A DNA stretch of 64,000 nt from Euphorbia lathyris (lineage: Eukaryota > Streptophyta > Magnoliopsida > Malpighiales > Euphorbiaceae): NCBI RefSeq assembly GCF_963576675.1, contig NC_088915.1:38841501-38905500 (forward strand), read 5' to 3'. This document shows positions 30,347-42,474 of this stretch, in pieces; within the stretch, counting starts at the first letter, position 1; every line of letters starts with the position of its first letter. The notes beneath the pieces were generated by a model. The model did not search any database, had not been told where the DNA came from, and was given only the letters and a program-made list of their open reading frames with translations. The position numbers were made by a program, and so were the translations under genes.

Positions 30347-33300
30347 CACCATTGTGCTGACCAAAAGAGGAAATACCATCAAAGAGTAATTTTTTGTGAC
30401 TATTGTTGTAAGGATGGCCACACCATAAATGTATGTCGTCACAAAATAAAATATGATGCTTCACCTGTTCATGCTAACCAACGAGGAACCAAAAAGAATT
30501 GGGTACCTAAAGATGAATAGTTTAAATTGCAAGTGAGCCTGAGGTGCGCGGAGAAGTCAAAGCTATGGTACATTGACAGCGCATGCTCGAGGCATATGAC
30601 TGGTGATGAAACTTAGTTCATCACACTTGTGCATAAACGAGGTGGAAATGTAAGTTTTGGAGACAACAAAAAGGGTAAGATAGTAGGATTAGGTACTATC
30701 GGAGGAAATCCTACTATTGAGTCAGTCTCCCTAGTCAGGGGTCTCAAATATAACCTATTGAGCGTTGCTCAGCTGTGTGATAGCGGTAGAAAGGTTGTAT
30801 TTGATGCCACTGAGCATCGGATACTCGAGGGAAAAACAAATAATTTGATTTTAACTGTCCCTCGTGTTGACAATGTCTTCATGCTGAGTTTAGAAAAGAA
30901 GTTTTCGAAAAATATATGCTTAGTGTCAAAGGAAGATAATTCCTGGCTATGGCATATGAGACTTGGTCATGTAAGCATCGACCTCCTTGCAAAATTAGCA
31001 AGAAAGCAATTAGTTGAGGGTTTGCCCAAACTTAGATTTGAGAAAGATCAATTATGCAATGCCTGTCAGTAAGGTAAACAAACCAAAAAGTCTTTTCAAA
31101 GTAAAAATATTGTCTCAACCAAGCGTCCATTGGAATTACTACACTTGGATCTTTTCGGACCTGTCCAGCCACTCAGCTTGGGCGGTAAGAGATTTTCCTT
31201 GGTCATTGTAGATGATTTCTCTCGGTATACTTGGGTCATCTTGCTGAGTAGCAAGGATGAAGCCTTTGAGATGTTTTCAACACTGATTAGAAAACTTGAA
31301 AATGACAAAGACTTAAAATTAGCTCACATCCGAAGTGATAATGCCAGAGAATTCAAAAACCAACAGTTTGATGAATTCTGTGAAGTCAGCGGCATTGACC
31401 ACAATTTTTCTTCTCCTAGAACTCCTCAACAAAATGGGGTAGTTAAGAGGAAGAACAGAACCTTAGTCGAAATAGCTAGGACAATGCTGAGTGAGAATAG
31501 GCTTCCAAAGTATTTCTGGGGTGAAGCTGTCAACACTGCGTGCTATATACTCAATAGGGCTTTAGTTAGACCTATACTTAAGAAAACCCCCTATGAACTT
31601 TGGAAAGGATGAAAACCCAACATTGGATATTTTCGTGCCTTTGGTTGTAAATGTTTTATACTCAATACGAAAGACAACCTTGCCAAGTTTGATTCTAAAG
31701 CTGACAAAGCGATCTTTCTAGGGTACTCAAGTAACAGTAAAGCATATAGGGTGTTCAATAAACAAACTCAGGTTGTAGAAGAGTCTGTTCATATTGAGTT
31801 CGATGAAACTAACCCTGTAGGGAAGATAAGTCAGCCTACCGAAGATGACCCATGCTCAGCTTCCGCTGACCAAAATGGAGCCGCTGAGTCATTACCACAC
31901 GGGCTGACCAAAGGTAAAAACGAACCTGAAATTACCTTTGCTGACCAATCTAAAAGTGCAGAGATTGTTGAAACACCTGCTCCTGAAAACTCAACATTAC
32001 CCAAAGAGATCAAGATTCCAAGAGGACACTCGGAGAAGTCCATTCTTGATGCTGCTGAGAACAACCTGATGACAAGAAATCAGCTCAGGAGATATCTCAG
32101 TAATGTTGCATTCGTCTCAGTTCATGAACCAAAGAACTTCACTGAAGCTGAGCACGACGAATTCTGGATCAATGCGATGCAAGAAGAGCTTGATCAATTC
32201 AAGAGAAATGAGGTATGAGATTTAGAGCCAAAACCTAGGAATCAAAAGACCATAGGACTAAATGGGTCTTTCGAAATAAGCTAGATGAACAAGGTAATGC
32301 AGTGAGGAACAAAGCCAGACTTGTAGCTCAAGGCTACAGTCAGCAAGAAGGCATTGACTATGGTGAAACCTTTACACCCGTAGCTAGATTAGAGGCTATA
32401 AGAATATTGTGTGCATATGCCAGCTTCATGAACTTTAAACTATTCCAAATGGATGTCAAAAGTGCTTTTCTTAATGGAGTTATAAACGAAGAGGTATATA
32501 TTAGTCAGCCTCCAGGGTTTGAAGATCCAAAATTTCCAAACCACGTTTATAAACTCAAAAAGGCCCTGTATAGCCTGAAACAAGCACCACGTGTTTGGTA
32601 CGAAAGGTTGACTAGTTTCTTGCTGGCCAGGAACTATGTCAGAGGTAAAGTTGACACAACCTTATTCATTAAGAAAAAGGGTAAAGATACCCTGCTGGCA
32701 CAAATATACGTAGATGATATTATCTTTGGTGCTACTAATGAATCTATGTGCAAGGAATTTAGTAAACAGATGCAAACTGAGTTCGAGATGTCAATGATGG
32801 GCGAACTCAACTTCTTTCTTGGACTTCAAATTAAGCAAGGGAAGAATGGCATCTTCATTAGTCAGTCTAAGTATGCCAAAGAAATATTGAAAAATTCGAT
32901 ATGGAAGAATGTAAGCCCATATCTACCCCAATGGGTACTGACACTGTGCTTTGCACTGACGAGAAAGGTAAGTCAGTAGACAGCAAGTTATATCGAGGTA
33001 TGATTGACTCTCTACTTTATCTAACTGCTAGTAGGCCAGACATTCAGTACTCAGTATGTTACTGTGCGAGATATCAAGCTGACCCTAGGGAATCTCACTA
33101 TATAGCTGTAAAAAGAATTTTTAGATATTTGTAGAGCTCAGTTAATGCAGGTTTATGGTATCCAAACAAAAATGACTTCACACTCATTGGATACACTAAC
33201 GCTGACTATGGACGAGACAAGCTGGAACGTAAAAGCACCTCAAGAGAATGTCACTTCCTTGAAATCTGTCTAGTGTCGTGGTTCAGTAAGAAGCAATCGT

Positions 33301-33653
33301 CAGTGGCCCTGTCAATAACTGAAGCTGAGTACATTGCTGCTGGAAGCTGTGTGGCACAAGTCCTATGGATTAAGCAACAGCTGGAGGATTATGGAGTACA
33401 AACAGAAAGAATCGATGTCAAATGCGACAACAAGAGTGCCATTGACTTATCCAAAAATCCAATCCAACACAGCATGATGAAGCATGTCAACATCAGGCAT
33501 CACTTCATCAGAGATCATGTACTCAAGGGTGAGATCAAGCTGACCTATGTTCCAACAGATGAACAGCTTGAGGATATCTTTACGAAGCCCCTGGCTCGTG
33601 AACAGTTTAACATACTAAGGGAAGCTATCGGTATGTCTAATCCTCTTCAATAG
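30347..33653 (+). pseudogene. Pol of Sire-1: third zinc knuckle, protease, integrase, RT, RNase H
   Basis: Domains in order: a third CCHC knuckle (CDYCCKDGHTINVC), protease (WYIDSACSRHMTGD, active-site DSA), integrase zinc region (WLWHMRLGHVS, then LCNACQ), integrase core (IVDDFSRYTW, IRSDNAREF, NGVVKRKNR), RT ([24 protein letters not shown]) and RNase H ([23 protein letters not shown]). The integrase catalytic Glu is Lys (AAG at 31445). Stops occur at 30518, 30616, 31070, 31610 and 32216, and frameshifts near 32290 and 32900. The YVDD RT site is intact. Several stops match CAG, CGA or TGG codons in Sire-2. Confidence 0.9.
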
Positions 33654-33672
33654 ATTTCTGCGCTTAAATGAA

Positions 33673-33726
33673 TGTTGAGTGATTATTACATGCTGAGTGA
33701 CTATTAAATGCTGAGTGATTATTGCA
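33673..33726 (+). repeat. 18-bp tandem repeat, three units, between pol and third ORF of Sire-1
   Basis: Three near-identical 18-bp units (TGCTGAGTGATTATTACA type). The surroundings up to 33830, and 58497-58610 in Sire-2, are dense in the same TGCTGAGTGA word. Confidence 0.75.
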
Positions 33727-34078
33727 TGATATGCTGAACTGACATGAATAAAATCACCTTATGCTGAGTAGACATACATACTGAGTGATTACTATGAGCT
33801 GAGTTACTAAGCATGCTAAAATCCCTTCTACGTAAAACTGAGCACTCAAACGTTTAACATTCCAGATACTGAGTGAATCCAATTGCACAATTAATGCTAG
33901 CACACGCATTTAAGTAGCCACCTAGGATTCCGTCAAAAAAAAGTAGCCACCTAGGATGATGTAAGCGTAATAATTAGGAAACCATGCGCCGAATGTGTCA
34001 TAAATGCCAGAGATAACGGTCGATTGATCATCTCGAGGTGAAACCGCCATTCCGATCTATCAGATCAACTCAAAACGA

Positions 34079-34088
34079 CTATAAATAG
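34079..34088 (+). promoter_or_regulatory. Internal TATA box upstream of the third ORF, Sire-1
   Basis: CTATAAATAG lies 118 bp before the ATG at 34197 and continues GTGGACG. Box, flanks and spacing are conserved in Sire-2 (58854-58863). A GATGA(C/T)GTA-like word lies upstream in both. Probably a separate promoter for the third ORF (inferred). Confidence 0.55.
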
Positions 34089-34196
34089 TGGACGATTTCC
34101 CACTAATTTCTCTTTACACTTGAAATCTTTGGCATTCGATTTCTCTCTCTCAAATTCCAAATCCTCTAAACTCTCTCAAGAATCCTTAAGAACACC

Positions 34197-37100
34197 ATGT
34201 CTATCGATTCTCAGAATAACTCCGGCGCCGATTACGACGATAATCACTCCGACCTAAACCCTCCGTCTCCTGTTGAGTAGGACTATGAAGAGACTTCCAC
34301 TGAGTCTCAAGAACAAGGTCGGCATGACCAATCCAAGGTCAACACTCCCAGCAAAAACCCCAAAGATGACCAAGCAACTCCGTCAAGAAAGAAGAAGGAG
34401 AAAAATAACAAGCAACCCAAAGAAAGGGTTTTCCTCCCAGTCTATAAAAGCGTAAAAAATTTTAAAGTGTTCCGTTCCCATTGGTTTTCCAAGGGATTTG
34501 TAGAAGCTGAGAAGCCCTTTTGCGAGTGGATTTCCAAGAATGGCTGGACCGAGCTATTCTCTCTCCCCGGTACCACTTACCCGCAGTTGGTAAGAGAATT
34601 TTACGCCAATCTAAGGGTTGCCGAAGATGATGTTGACCACCTAGTCACCAAGGTCAAAAACAAAGACATCACCATCACTCCGTCCTACCTCGCTAAACTG
34701 TTAAAACTGATGGCAAAAGGATCAGAACTCAGATCCACAAACGATTACTTGCGCGTTGATTACCCTGTTGAGTTTTGCAAACCAAAGAACCACAAAGGAG
34801 AAATAGCCAGTCCCTACATAGGCCAGCCTCAGAAAATGGCCCACTATATCCTGACCAACTTCCTCTTCCCCAAGGTCAACTCCTCCTCCTCAGCTTCGAA
34901 CTTTGAGCAGTGCTTCATCTACAAGCCACTCAATATGCCTGTTTTTCTCATCAGCGCCTTCCAACGCAGTACTGAGACACTCAGGATGGGTTCTCTCATC
35001 ACAAAGATACTGCAGGATCACAAGGTCAGCATGGTAGAGGAGATTGAGATTTCGGGTACGGAAATCACCGCTGCAGTACTGTTCGGCTTAGCCTACAACC
35101 AACCGATAAAACCTAAGAAAGGAAAGGGGACTACGGTTGAAGAAGAACCCGCTGAGGAAGACATAGAAGGGGATAATATGGTTGAAGGGGATAATATGGT
35201 TGAAGCAGCACAGGCTAAGCTGACCAAGAAAGGGAAGAAATTTGTGGTTGAAAAGGAACCTGCTGAGCTCACTAGGCAGGATAAAAAGAGGAAAGCTGAC
35301 CAATCCTCCTCCAAAGATATTAACACAACTCCGAGGAAGCTTCAGATGATCTCTAGTGTGAAGAAAGCTGCTGCTGAGCAAGCTCAAGGGGAACCTAAGT
35401 CAGCGGAGAAACAGAAAAGGCAATTTGAGCCTGAGGGAGAAAGTGAGGAGACACCTGATCAGCCCCTAAAGAGGAAGAAAACCTATGGGTTGAAGCTGAT
35501 AGAAGCTGACCCACTTGACTTCATGATTACAAAGGAATCACACTTCGCGCGGAGTCAATAGATTGATCTGGAGAAAATTCCCTCTGGTCAGGAGGAAGAT
35601 CAAGGCTAAACTGAGGATCAGCCTCAAGCTGACGTGGTGGGTCATGCTGAGCAAAGTAAACCAGTTGATGCTGAGCACGCTGAGAACCCTGCTGAGTCAT
35701 TAGTGAAGGACAAGGTTGTGGAAGGCCTTGATACTGACCTTAACTCCTCCTCTGAGTCCCTTGAGTCTATTCCTGCTGATCCTTCTCCACCAACCAAAAC
35801 TCCTAAGGACAGTACGAACAAGCGTTTCAAACGCAAAGCTCAAAAACCCAACCTCATTGACTTGTTGGATGACTCCCCCCTCAGAGATCCAATCACAAAC
35901 TTGACCGGACTTCAGTTCCAGTTTTTCACCAATGTTGTTGAGCCAACTTCGGACCAAATCAAGGAAAAATAAGCCTCTGTTTCTCGAGCTGAGGAACAAG
36001 CCGACCCAACAGTCCCTCAAGGCCCAATCTCTGCCGACACTGCTACTCATCCTTCCATTGAGCAAGTGCTCGAAGTCCATGTGCTCAACCAAATGAGCTA
36101 GCAAAGGAAACTCCTGCTCAAGATAGTTCTGAGTTACCTCAACCACAAACAGCTACTCAACTTCAGACCGACACTAAGCAGGTTAATAACTCTGTTGATC
36201 CACCTCTTTCCACTCCTACAAAGCATAAAGAAAATCAGTCAGCCCATGCTGCTGACCTGAATAAAAGTGCATCTACTGAACAAGCTGGCACCTCGACTTC
36301 CCAGCACCAAACACCTCCTCCATCTGGTGCTGCCAAGATTCCGACCCCTGAGCAAAACATTGATAATTCCTATGCCTATCTGAATGCTTCAGAGTCTGGA
36401 AGAAAAATCATCGACTCAGCTCAAGCTCTACTTCAGGATATTCATCAAACTCACGCCGATGCTGTTGGACCTGTTCCTACTGAGCCAACCCAAATATCCT
36501 CTGTCACTCAACTTCAGACCGAAATCAAGGGTCTCAAAGATTTGATGAGTGTCATGACATCTTTTGTATCTCAATAGCCCAAGCAAGAGTCAATAGTGAA
36601 GCTGGATGAACTCCAGCTGATGATGGTGAACCATATGAACTCCATCCAAGGTCAACTCAATACCTTATCAGCTACGAACTCAACATATGCAACCTCTACT
36701 GAGGTCAATCAACATTTCTCCCAGTTGACCTCTGAGCTGACCGGAGATCGTGACCTTATCTCCTCCTCTTCTCAATGCTCCATTGAACAGATTGGTGAAG
36801 CCATTTGCCTACTCAACTTGAGCAAAGAGGAAATGGACACTGACCAGGTCAAGACCAATGAGATTCTGCAGTACACTCAGTCCACACTTGCGCAAGTCCG
36901 ACATACAAATGCTCAACGTCAGACATATGATACTGCGTTGCTCAGGATGTATCATCAATCCGATGCCCGGATGACAGAATCGATAACTTGGATCGGGAAA
37001 TCTCAAGAGTATCTGCTAAGTATGCTCAGTGCCAACATTAAAATCCCCGCTTCAAGTATGGCCGATGGCATGCAGGTCTTCCAAGGTCTACGAGAGAGTA

Positions 37101-37360
37101 CAAGTCAACTGCAACTGTACTCATCCAAACTGACTCGTGCTATTCAACAGGGAATCTTCTATGCTCCTTCTCCTCCATCTCATGATGCTAGCAAAACGAG
37201 GGAGAAAGAACGAACCAAGCAAGCTGCTGGAACTCAGCAGAAAACGGAGGAGATACCTAAGCCAGATGTCGAAACTCAGCAGAAGCCTGGTTCAACTTCT
37301 ATTGACCCGAGCACCCACACTCAGCAACAACGAACTGCCCAAACCAAACCCAAGAAATAG
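34197..37360 (+). pseudogene. Third ORF of Sire-1 (unknown function; interrupted)
   Basis: It starts at the ATG at 34197 (MSIDSQNNSGADYDD), stops in frame at 34278 (TAG), and is open in the same frame to a TAG at 35559. A frameshift after 35972 leads to a last open part (36596-37360). The N-terminal basic region is followed by a globular domain (HWFSKGFVEAEKPFCEWISK, YPQLVREFYANL, QKMAHYILTNFLFPK). Next come Lys/Glu-rich and Gln/Pro-rich linkers, then a helical C-terminal part (SQCSIEQIGEAICLLNLSKE). It shares the YPxLVxEF motif with the family B third ORF. No membrane segment is evident, so the label env-like describes position only. Confidence 0.8.
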
Positions 37361-37871
37361 TGCTAACAATAGTCAATATAGTCCTTGCTTGTAACTTATA
37401 TTTTATGGCATGTTCTTGTTAAGCTGAGTAATATTATAAGCATCTTTTATCCACACTGAATTTATATATACGATGCTTACTTGTTGTGCTTATATGCTGA
37501 TCTGTCATACTTAACTATCATTGAACAATAAATTAAAACTTGTGAACATAAGGAATATACAAGTAAAACATACTCAGCACACAACTCTGATACCTATATG
37601 CGACACTGAGTAAAAACTAAATGTTCCAAGCATTGACCAACTTCTGAAAACTGACCTAGGCTCATCTGAATTAGATCTTGGAAGGTCTAGAATTGAACTA
37701 AGTCAGTAAAGGCATGTCTTAATTTCACTCGATTGAATCTTAGAAGGTTTAGAGTTAATTTAAGTCAAAAGATGCAACCCTTACGGGGGAGTAACTTCAG
37801 AAGTATAAAGGTAAAACAATCATGGGGAACTTCAATGCTGAGTTCCACAATTAAATACTTTTGCCAACATC
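37361..37871 (+). other. Noncoding tail of Sire-1 with extra polypurine-like tracts
   Basis: No gene. Two G-rich words, ACGGGGGAGT (37783-37792) and ATCATGGGGAA (37819-37829), precede the true tract. Both recur in Sire-2. Confidence 0.6.
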
Positions 37872-37885
37872 AAAATGGGGGAGTT
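37872..37885 (+). other. Polypurine tract of Sire-1
   Basis: AAAATGGGGGAGTT directly before the LTR start TGTTG. Same in Sire-2. Confidence 0.85.
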
Positions 37886-39314
37886 TGTTGAAACACCTTT
37901 CCACATGATTTTGATTTGATAAAATTATTTAATTTAATCCCATGATTAAGACAATTAAATTTAAGTGCTTTGATTTAATTGTACTAATGTGTTTGTTCAA
38001 TGTTGAGTATATTAATAAATGAGAACAGAAATAAAAAGTAAACCAGAATGAAGTCAGCATGAGCCACAGAAGCTGAGTAGAACACAACTCAGCATCATAA
38101 AAGAAAAGTCTTCTTCGGAACAAACGCTTGAAGACGAAGCTGACCGAAGACGCTGAGTAGAATGTTACTCAGTCTCCGATAAAGAAAAAAGATCAAAGGC
38201 AACGTCAATTAAGTCAAGTTGAGTGTCGTCAGGACAGCACCAATGATCTGTTGACTAGAAGATAAAGCCCGACAAAGGTCTGCACCAATTTAGAAGCCTC
38301 GGAATTACGCCAAGAGACCTTTTCGAGATGCATGGATCACCTGGCATTTTGCAAGAAGACAAACCTGGTGCTAGAAGACGAAACCTGACGCTAGAAGATG
38401 AATCTGGCAAGCCTGGCGCCTGCTAAAATCAGACGACAGGATTGGCCTGCAAATCTGAATGCTGACCAATGAATGACGCAAGAAGACCGTTTGAATTCAA
38501 CGGATACATCTGAATTCAAATGATTGAAGCTTCAGATTTTACTATAAAAGGACAAGTTCATCATTTAGATCCTTTGCCGAAATACAAGAAAGCACAGACA
38601 GAAAAGCAAATCTTCACAAGAGTGAAAATCCAAAATAGAAGCTGTCTAAATATAAAAAGCAAGTTCTTACACCCAAATCCAATCTGTGTGTAAAAGTCTA
38701 GAGTGAATTTGTATTCATCTAAAGTGTTCTTCGTTTGAGAGAACAAATTTTGTATCAATTGAAAAGGTTGAGAGAGTGAAGCTGAGTACTTGGTTTTAGT
38801 ACTCAGCGGTAGAGAAAATCTGAGTGTTCGGTTATAGCGCTCAGTAGGATTGAGTAGATGAATAGAGGACGGTACTCTTGCATACTCAATTACTTTGTAA
38901 ACGGTTTGTGCTCTACCTTTAAAGAGCTCAGTAGTGGATTGAAAAAGGCCGGAAGGACTCTGGGGACTGGAGGTAGGCGATGAGGCCGAACCAGGATAAG
39001 ACTGCTAAGTAATCTCTAACCCTTCTCTTGATATATATGTATGTGTTGTTTGCTTAAATTACTCAATATATAATTTGTATAAGCCGACGCTGAGTAATCA
39101 GAGTGCTAAGTTGGAAGCTGACCTTAAGTGTTATTTCCCAACTCACAAGTGAAACAGTTCTAGTCAGCCTCTGACTAAAGTTGTATTACATCACGCTCAG
39201 CCTTGCTGACCAAAACTAAGTGAAGTTATTTAAACAGCATAATTAAGCGAAAAAGTTACATTAGTTCCTAACCCCCCCTTGGAACTAATCCTATTACATT
39301 ACACGGGACCAACA
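37886..39314 (+). repeat. 3' LTR of Sire-1 (1,429 bp)
   Basis: Ends TGTTGAAACAC and GACCAACA; TATA box at 38542-38551. It differs from the 5' copy by scattered substitutions and by three tandem ~20-bp units (AGAAGACGAAACCTGACGCT type) at 38354-38411. It is followed by the CCTTA duplication. Confidence 0.92.
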
Positions 39315-39319
39315 CCTTA

Positions 39320-42084
39320 GGTTATTTATTTTAGAGTCGCCACCCGAATTTTAATGCTTGAGAACATGTCAAAAGTTTAGATGGCACACGGGCTCACAAT
39401 ATGCCATCTCTTCAGAGTTAGGTTCGTGACTTAAACGGTTCAAGGGACTGATTAATAAACACGTAGACTTGTCTTTATTAAAATACCATAATATCTCTAT
39501 TCCAGATTCTGTTAAATATCGTTTTAGCGTTCAAAAGCGAAAAATAAATATTGAAATATAAAATTATTTTATCAATTCACAAATGGCACCATTTTCCCCT
39601 AATACATCAGATCTAGCCCTATGAAATAAATCTATTAAACCTGCAAGACAATAAACGTTAGCTGCGGGACATCGGGATCCATCTTTTAGATTTAACTATG
39701 ATGCTAGACTCGATTAAATAGGACTCATTTAATCCTAAGATCTAACACAACAACATGCAATTATTTCGAAGCTTAATTCAGTCATCTAGTAGATTTTAAT
39801 AGAAGTGACTAAAATACCCTTTTATCTCGGGATTGATTTTATTCTCATTTATAATAATAAAATAAAAACAGTAAATTACCAAAATGAAACTAACATACCC
39901 GGACAGAAAATATGGGTCTACTCGTCTGTCCCTGTTACTAATATGGGATGGTCCCTGATCGGTAACAGGGGTCCCGATCGAAGATTAGGTCGACCAGTGA
40001 CTGCCTTTCGGGCAGACCCTTTGTTTTACGTGTGAGAACTAGGAAAACAAGGAGAGGAGAAGAAAAAGTAAAAAACAGATCGCAAAAGTAGGGATCGGCT
40101 TTTAAAACCCTTCAGAAGTTACCTCTGAAACGCTTTTCTAGTTTTTGGTGTGAAGTAGGCCGATGTACGTGTGATTTTGAGTTGAGCAGCAACCCGGACC
40201 CATGTAGCAAGGAATTAATATGATCAGAAAGTGGTATTCCACGTACTTAAACCAAAATTCACCTATTTATGATAGATTGTGACCCAAAATATCAATTCTG
40301 GAAGTTTAATGACTTCAGAATTGATAATTAGAGAGGAATAGTTATAGTGAATGTGTTTCCTCTGCTAAATAACTTGAAATAATGTTGAATTTGGCTGTAG
40401 GAACCTTCAAAAATGGTTTATTTGGTAAGAAATGGTCTAAAAACCTCTTCTTTTCACTCAATTTCACTTACTTCCACTCACTTTCTTTCTCTTTTCACTA
40501 AAAATGATTTCTTTTCTTTGAAAACCGTTGTGTCCCCTTCCGCCTGTCAGTTTATTTCCCTTAAGTAGTGGGAAATAGACCAAAAATTGCCAGAAAACTT
40601 ATTGGAATTGCCCGAAAACTGTCAAAGGTCACCGATCAGCGACCAGGGTACCCGTTCGGGGACTTGGTAGCCGATCAAAGACCTACATGGAAGACAAATA
40701 TTTTTAAATCTAAAAAAAGATGAATCTAAATTTTTTTTGATAAAAGCAAGATAAAACAAGCTAAACAACTTGGAAAACGGGGTTCAGGTCTTAGCTCGTA
40801 TCTCGCATTACGTGTCATGTGAAGCCCACCTACACAAACTATTAGCTAGAGTGTTTGAAATTGTCAATATAACAAAATGGTATGACTAGATTTGAAGAAT
40901 CTTTGTGCCTTTCGGATTCCATAGAGTTTTTTTATTCTTATATTAAAGAAAGATTCATTCTAATCGCCATTATCCATTATACGCCATTATCCAAATTTCA
41001 AATTCGAATTTTCTAATTAATAATATAATAATTTATTTAATTTAATATTTATAAAATTTTATTTAATTTTAATATTCTATTATAATTATAGTTTCTAAAA
41101 TAATTACTTACTTTTTCTAGATTTAGAGATTGAATTTTGTAACATAGACTCATCACTAGGGCTGGAAAAGTTCATACTCATATATGTCTTTTCTTAGATT
41201 AGGTCCAATAGATAAAATCCTCTTCGAATTTTCTCACAGGGCACCAGAAGTATCAAAATAGGGCTCCGGGAAGCTCAATGTTAAGGTCAGAGCAAATTTT
41301 ATCAAAGCTAAGTAACTCTAACCAGGGGTTAGGGGTTATTTGGCAGATAGAAAGGTTGAATTCGGTCACACCAGCTTCTACACCTGGAGCAAGGGGAAAT
41401 TTCATTTGCCACTCTAAAAATCAGGTAAATATACCTACTTTGGTGGAGGAGGGGGGAAGATGTGCCCTTTTATTTTCTTTGGGTAGTGTAAGTATCATTT
41501 GCTGAAGCTACAGATAAACCTCTAGAAGGGCATTCTTACGATACTCAAAGATCGTGGGGTTGGTAAAAAAACATTTGGGTTAACTTTCCTAGGTTTGGCC
41601 ACTTCTTCACAGATGACATTATCATTTGAGTTTTCTAAAACCTCAACTATTTCAGTGTCAACATTCCAGTAATCTCGTTAGAGAATTCTGGCTTTTCAGG
41701 GAAGGTTTTAATATTGCATTGAAGAGATCTTCGAACCTTTTTGGTTCCATGCTTAGAGGAAGAAGCCATTTCAAAGAAAACCAGTAAAGAAGAAATTCAA
41801 GAGAAAAGGCTAAGAAACTTACAATTTGCAGAAAAAGCAGAGATGGTAAGAATCAGAGAAGACAAACTTTGAAATTCGGAAAGTAATTTATAATCTCAAA
41901 GATGGGGACAAGACAAATATTTACCTTGGTAATATATATAAATGCATTTGTCATCATTGCCAGTTTATGAAGAAGGCGGCTGTGTAATAATAACGGTGAC
42001 GTCATTGAATAGCAGTAATAACACTTCGCTTGTTGATCAATGAAAACCTAGAAGAATTTTATAATCGCACTAGGGAGGAATATA
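39320..42084. other. Gene-free repeat remnants
   Basis: No recognisable gene. 39320-40700 has the feel of decayed LTR sequence, with recurring words around CCGATC and GACCAGGG (39950-40010, 40625-40680). 40700-41120 is AT-rich. 41200-41760 has short frames only. I cannot assign it to a family. Confidence 0.35.
41647..41769 (-). other. Short ORF of 40 codons, possible start of a lost gene
   Basis: Minus-strand ATG at 41769 opens a basic, Ser/Lys-rich peptide (MASSSKHGTKKVRRSLQCN) ending with TAG at 41647. A TATA-like run lies about 160 bp upstream near 41930-41940. The composition resembles N-termini of transposon ORFs, but it is too short to identify and may be chance. Confidence 0.2.
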
Positions 42085-42474
42085 CGATATGGTACTAAGT
42101 CATTTGGGCTTTTACCAAAAAGCCCTGTTATGATCCGAAGATCTCAGATGGGCCTAAGTCAACCCAGGCCTGCTACGGTGATTAATCTCAGAGATGTATT
42201 TGGAAACACATGGACCAATGAGCACGTTGGATTCCAAATACACGCTCCTCATTTTCAGAAGTATAGTGGCATGGAAAGATAAGGTCCAAAGACATATAAG
42301 GTGTTTCCATGTGTCCATGTACACTTTATTTTATCTATAAATAACAGAGACATTCCATAATATATCAGGTATCTTACTTCAACTAATCATTGCTTCATTT
42401 CGCTGATTCATGTTAGCTAGATATTATCTAAAATATCTCCTGACTTTAGCATCCAAGATGGTTCACCGGAACTG
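42085..42474 (+). repeat. Possible LTR fragment of another Ty3-type element
   Basis: It contains TATAAATAACAGAGACATTCC near 42337, followed by a TC-rich transcribed-looking stretch and GACTTTAGCATCCAAG, an order reminiscent of Tat-type LTRs. It stops against element 7. Family assignment is a guess. Confidence 0.3.

Larger units (their letters stand above)
27690..39314 (+). mobile_element. Sirevirus-like Ty1/copia retrotransposon Sire-1 (11,625 bp) with both LTRs
   Basis: Both LTRs run TGTTGAAACAC to GGACCAACA. The target duplication CCTTA is at 27685-27689 and 39315-39319. Order: LTR, gag, protease, integrase, RT, RNase H, then a long third ORF, polypurine tract, LTR. The Ty1 domain order, long LTRs, long third ORF and repeated G-rich tracts before the 3' LTR fit the Sirevirus group. 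It lacks a primer binding site and the start of gag, so it cannot be replication-competent. Confidence 0.92.

Noticed and set aside
35088..35387. Antisense frames opposite the third ORF of Sire-1
   Set aside because: Mirror frames of Lys/Glu-rich repeats on the coding strand, without independent support.
41278..41505. 75-codon plus-strand frame as a gene
   Set aside because: No domain, no neighbours, and it overlaps remnants that look like decayed repeat sequence.
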